A DNA stretch of 64,000 nucleotides from Pseudarthrobacter oxydans (GTDB lineage: Bacteria; Actinomycetota; Actinomycetes; Actinomycetales; Micrococcaceae). The notes beneath the pieces are model-generated. The model was not told the origin of the DNA. It ran no database searches and worked only from the letters and a program-made list of their open reading frames with translations. Made by a program: the position numbers and the translations under genes. This document shows, piece by piece, positions 62,194 through 64,000 of the stretch (the first letter of the stretch is position 1; each line of letters begins with the position of its first letter). The stretch spans positions 2,604,001 to 2,668,000 of the forward strand of contig NZ_CP139438.1 of assembly GCF_034258515.1 (NCBI RefSeq), written 5' to 3'.

Positions 62194-62520
62194 CTAGTTG
62201 CCCAGGTCGACGTCCTTGGGAAGGGAAAGTTCCTCGTTGCGGGGCAGCTCTTCGACGTTGACGTCCTTGAACGTGAGGACCCTGACGCTCTTGACGAACC
62301 TGGCCGAGCGGTAGACGTCCCACACCCACGCGTCCTGCAGGGTGAGGTCGAAGTAGACTTCGCCGTCGGCGCTGCGCGCCTGCAGGTCGACATGGTTGGC
62401 CAGGTAGAAGCGGCGTTCCGTTTCGACAACATAGCTGAACAATCCGACCACGTCCCGGTATTCACGGTAGAGCTGGAGCTCCATGTCGGTTTCGTAGTTT
62501 TCAAGATCCTCAGCACTCAT
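62194..62520 (-). CDS. DUF2469 family protein
   Basis: A 108-residue acidic protein (MSAEDLENYETDMELQLYREYRDVVGLFSYVVETERRFYLANHVDL...) highly conserved in actinobacteria between rnhB and yraN (M. tuberculosis Rv2901c). Function is unknown. ATG 62518-62520 follows CAAGAT by six bases, a weak leaderless -10, with no proper SD. A start six codons upstream is possible. Confidence 0.9.
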   Translation of the reverse strand: MSAEDLENYETDMELQLYREYRDVVGLFSYVVETERRFYLANHVDLQARSADGEVYFDLTLQDAWVWDVYRSARFVKSVRVLTFKDVNVEELPRNEELSLPKDVDLGN

Positions 62521-62570
62521 GCTTCCATCTTGCACCATCGGCGGGGCAGCCGCTGCCCGCGCCGGAGCAC

Positions 62571-63371
62571 TCAGGGGTCGACGGCGCTATCCTCGCCATC
62601 CGGATCTTCACCGTCCGGATCCTGCCCGTCCGGCAGCCCGCCGTCGAGCAGGTCTCCGCCAAGCAGGCGCCAGCTGACCCGGTGGTAGGGCGTCGGCCCG
62701 GCAGCGCGGAGGACGTCGCGGTGCAGGGCCGTGGCGTAGCCCTTGTTGATGTCCCAGCCAAAGTCGGGGAACTCGACGTGCAGTTCCCGCATCATCCGGT
62801 CCCGTTCAACTTTGGCGATGACGCTTGCCGCAGCGACGCTCAAGCACTGCATGTCAGCTTTGATCTTGGTATGCACTGGTGCGTCACAGCTGGCCTCGAC
62901 AACGGGTTCGTCGAACAATGACAGCTGCTCCGCGGGGGAAAGCCAGTTGTGGCTGCCGTCCAGGAGCACCGCCTCCGGACGGATGCCTGCCTCGAGGACC
63001 TCCCGCCAGGCCCGTGTTCCGGCGAGGCGCAGGGCGGCGATGATGCCGATGGAGTCAATTTCCTGGGCGGAGGCATGGCCCACTGCCGAAGCCACGCTCC
63101 AACGGCGCACCAGCGGTTCGAGCCGCTCCCGTTCGGCGGGGCTCAGGAGCTTGCTGTCCCGCACGCCGGCCAGCGGCTTCTGGCGTTCCAGGTCCACCAC
63201 GGCAATGCCCACGCTGACCGGGCCGGCAAGCGCGCCCCGCCCCACCTCGTCCACCCCTGCGAGGTACCGTATCCCCTGTGCCTTGAAGGTCCGCTCGTGC
63301 CTCAACGTAGGGGCCTTTGCGCGCGCGGGCGGCCTGGCGGGACCCGTCCCGGGCTTGATTGCCGTGGACAT
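62571..63371 (-). CDS. rnhB: Ribonuclease HII
   Basis: A 266-residue RNase H2 that cuts ribonucleotides in DNA and RNA/DNA hybrids. The acidic site is Asp41 and Glu42 in [15 protein letters not shown], Asp138 in [10 protein letters not shown] and the Asp in [11 protein letters not shown]. An N-terminal Pro/Ala/Lys-rich extension and a C-terminal tail of repeated PDG(Q/E)D units (encoded by near-repeats at about 62580-62640) lie outside the fold. ATG 63369-63371 comes two bases after the lepB stop. Confidence 0.95.
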   Translation of the reverse strand: MSTAIKPGTGPARPPARAKAPTLRHERTFKAQGIRYLAGVDEVGRGALAGPVSVGIAVVDLERQKPLAGVRDSKLLSPAERERLEPLVRRWSVASAVGHASAQEIDSIGIIAALRLAGTRAWREVLEAGIRPEAVLLDGSHNWLSPAEQLSLFDEPVVEASCDAPVHTKIKADMQCLSVAAASVIAKVERDRMMRELHVEFPDFGWDINKGYATALHRDVLRAAGPTPYHRVSWRLLGGDLLDGGLPDGQDPDGEDPDGEDSAVDP

Positions 63372-63373
63372 GG

Positions 63374-64000
63374 TCAGGGCGCCGCCGGCACGTTCCGGAA
63401 CACGTCCGGGTAATTGCCAAGGGTGGTGATGCGGTTCAGCGGCCAGGCAATGACCGCCGCCTTCCCTTCGAGGTCGTCGAGGTCGATGAACCCGCCGTCG
63501 GAATCCATGTGGGCACGGGAGTCGGCGGAGTGGTTCCGGTTATCGCCCATCACCCACACCTTCCCTTCAGGGACAACTACATCGAAGGTGCGGATCTGCG
63601 GAACCTCGGCGGGGTTGACGTAGCTTTCGTTGATTGCCGTCCCGTTAATGGTCAGTTTACCGCCGGCATCGCAGCAGACCACATGGTCCCCCGGCAGTCC
63701 GATGACCCTTTTGACCAGGTGCTGTTCAGAGTTGTCCGGCAGCAGGCCGACGAAGGTCAGGCCGTCCTGGATCCAGGTGAAGGGCCCCTGCTCCTTTTCC
63801 GGCGCGGCAGGCAGCCAGCCCTTGGTGTCCCGGAAAACCACCACGTCGCCGCGGCTAAGCGAGAAGGGTTCAGGCACCAGGAGGTTGACGAAAATCCGGT
63901 CGTCGACGTCCAGCGTATTGACCATGGACTCGGACGGGATAAAGAACGCCCGGAACAGGAACGTCTTGATGAGGAAGGACAGCACGACGGCGATCACCAC
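63374..64000 (-). CDS. lepB: Signal peptidase I (N terminus outside window)
   Basis: The C-terminal 208 residues of a type I signal peptidase, which cleaves signal peptides of exported proteins at the outer membrane face. A transmembrane helix ([19 protein letters not shown]) precedes the catalytic serine in [10 protein letters not shown]. The catalytic lysine is in [11 protein letters not shown], and [14 protein letters not shown] forms box E. The frame is open to the window edge, so the true start lies beyond. A pair of cysteines (VVCCDAGG) is unusual. It is upstream of rnhB in one operon. Confidence 0.95.
   Translation of the reverse strand: MVIAVVLSFLIKTFLFRAFFIPSESMVNTLDVDDRIFVNLLVPEPFSLSRGDVVVFRDTKGWLPAAPEKEQGPFTWIQDGLTFVGLLPDNSEQHLVKRVIGLPGDHVVCCDAGGKLTINGTAINESYVNPAEVPQIRTFDVVVPEGKVWVMGDNRNHSADSRAHMDSDGGFIDLDDLEGKAAVIAWPLNRITTLGNYPDVFRNVPAAP

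Overview
The window comes from a high-GC actinobacterium, most likely a member of the Micrococcaceae close to Arthrobacter or Pseudarthrobacter. This rests on the clpX-clpP2-clpP1-tig order, actinobacterium-only families (DUF3052, DUF3145, DUF2469, an SSB paralogue beside EttA, a group II truncated haemoglobin), a MptA/B-type mannosyltransferase, frequent GTG starts, and gene orders shared with Mycobacterium tuberculosis. It is ordinary chromosome. I see no insertion sequence, prophage, CRISPR array or integrated element.

Layout. 1-13.1 kb: end of valS, a DsbA-fold oxidoreductase, clpX, clpP2, clpP1, tig, tRNA-Pro and tRNA-Gly, a Nei-type glycosylase, rpiB, a DUF1648 membrane protein, pepN, an OsmC protein and a sugar-epimerase-like protein. 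13-19.5 kb: an MscS channel and haemoglobin pair, a TesB thioesterase, ettA with an SSB paralogue, and tRNA-Arg. 19.5-29.9 kb: a sugar catabolism block. It holds a ROK xylose repressor divergent from xylA-xylB, a LacI regulator and esterase divergent from a tightly coupled three-gene operon (Gfo/Idh-like oxidoreductase, DUF993, TIM barrel), and an aldose 1-epimerase. 30-46.6 kb: mixed housekeeping (AlkD-like protein, mannosyltransferase, orn, tRNA-His, def, HNH nuclease, a GapB-type GAPDH, tspO, RNase P RNA, yaaA, a Nif3 pair, msrA, cysK-cysE, gnd with a divergent GntR regulator). 46.7-57.1 kb: tRNA-Val, a sirtuin, an AhpE-type peroxiredoxin, DUF3052, aceE, then a FasR-like regulator and fabD-fabH-acpP-fabF. 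This links pyruvate dehydrogenase, which makes acetyl-CoA, to type II fatty acid synthesis. 57.2-64 kb: DUF3145, xerC, dprA, comM, yraN, DUF2469, rnhB and the 3' part of lepB.

Regulation visible in the sequence. At least eleven genes have no Shine-Dalgarno sequence but carry a TANNNT hexamer exactly 6 or 7 bases before the start codon, the geometry of leaderless mRNAs. Candidate operators include a palindrome over the xylA promoter, two LacI-type palindromes in the lacI/oxidoreductase gap, another before the aldose epimerase, a perfect inverted repeat between the FasR-like gene and fabD, palindromes before aceE and gapB, and a possible ClgR box before clpP1. Strong hairpin terminators separate most transcription units.

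The least understood unit is the 23.7-27.0 kb operon. Its oxidoreductase has a GxxGRMG nucleotide loop and its DUF993 protein resembles the dihydrodipicolinate synthase fold. The LacI operators and the xylose genes next to it suggest a sugar or sugar-acid pathway whose substrate I cannot name.
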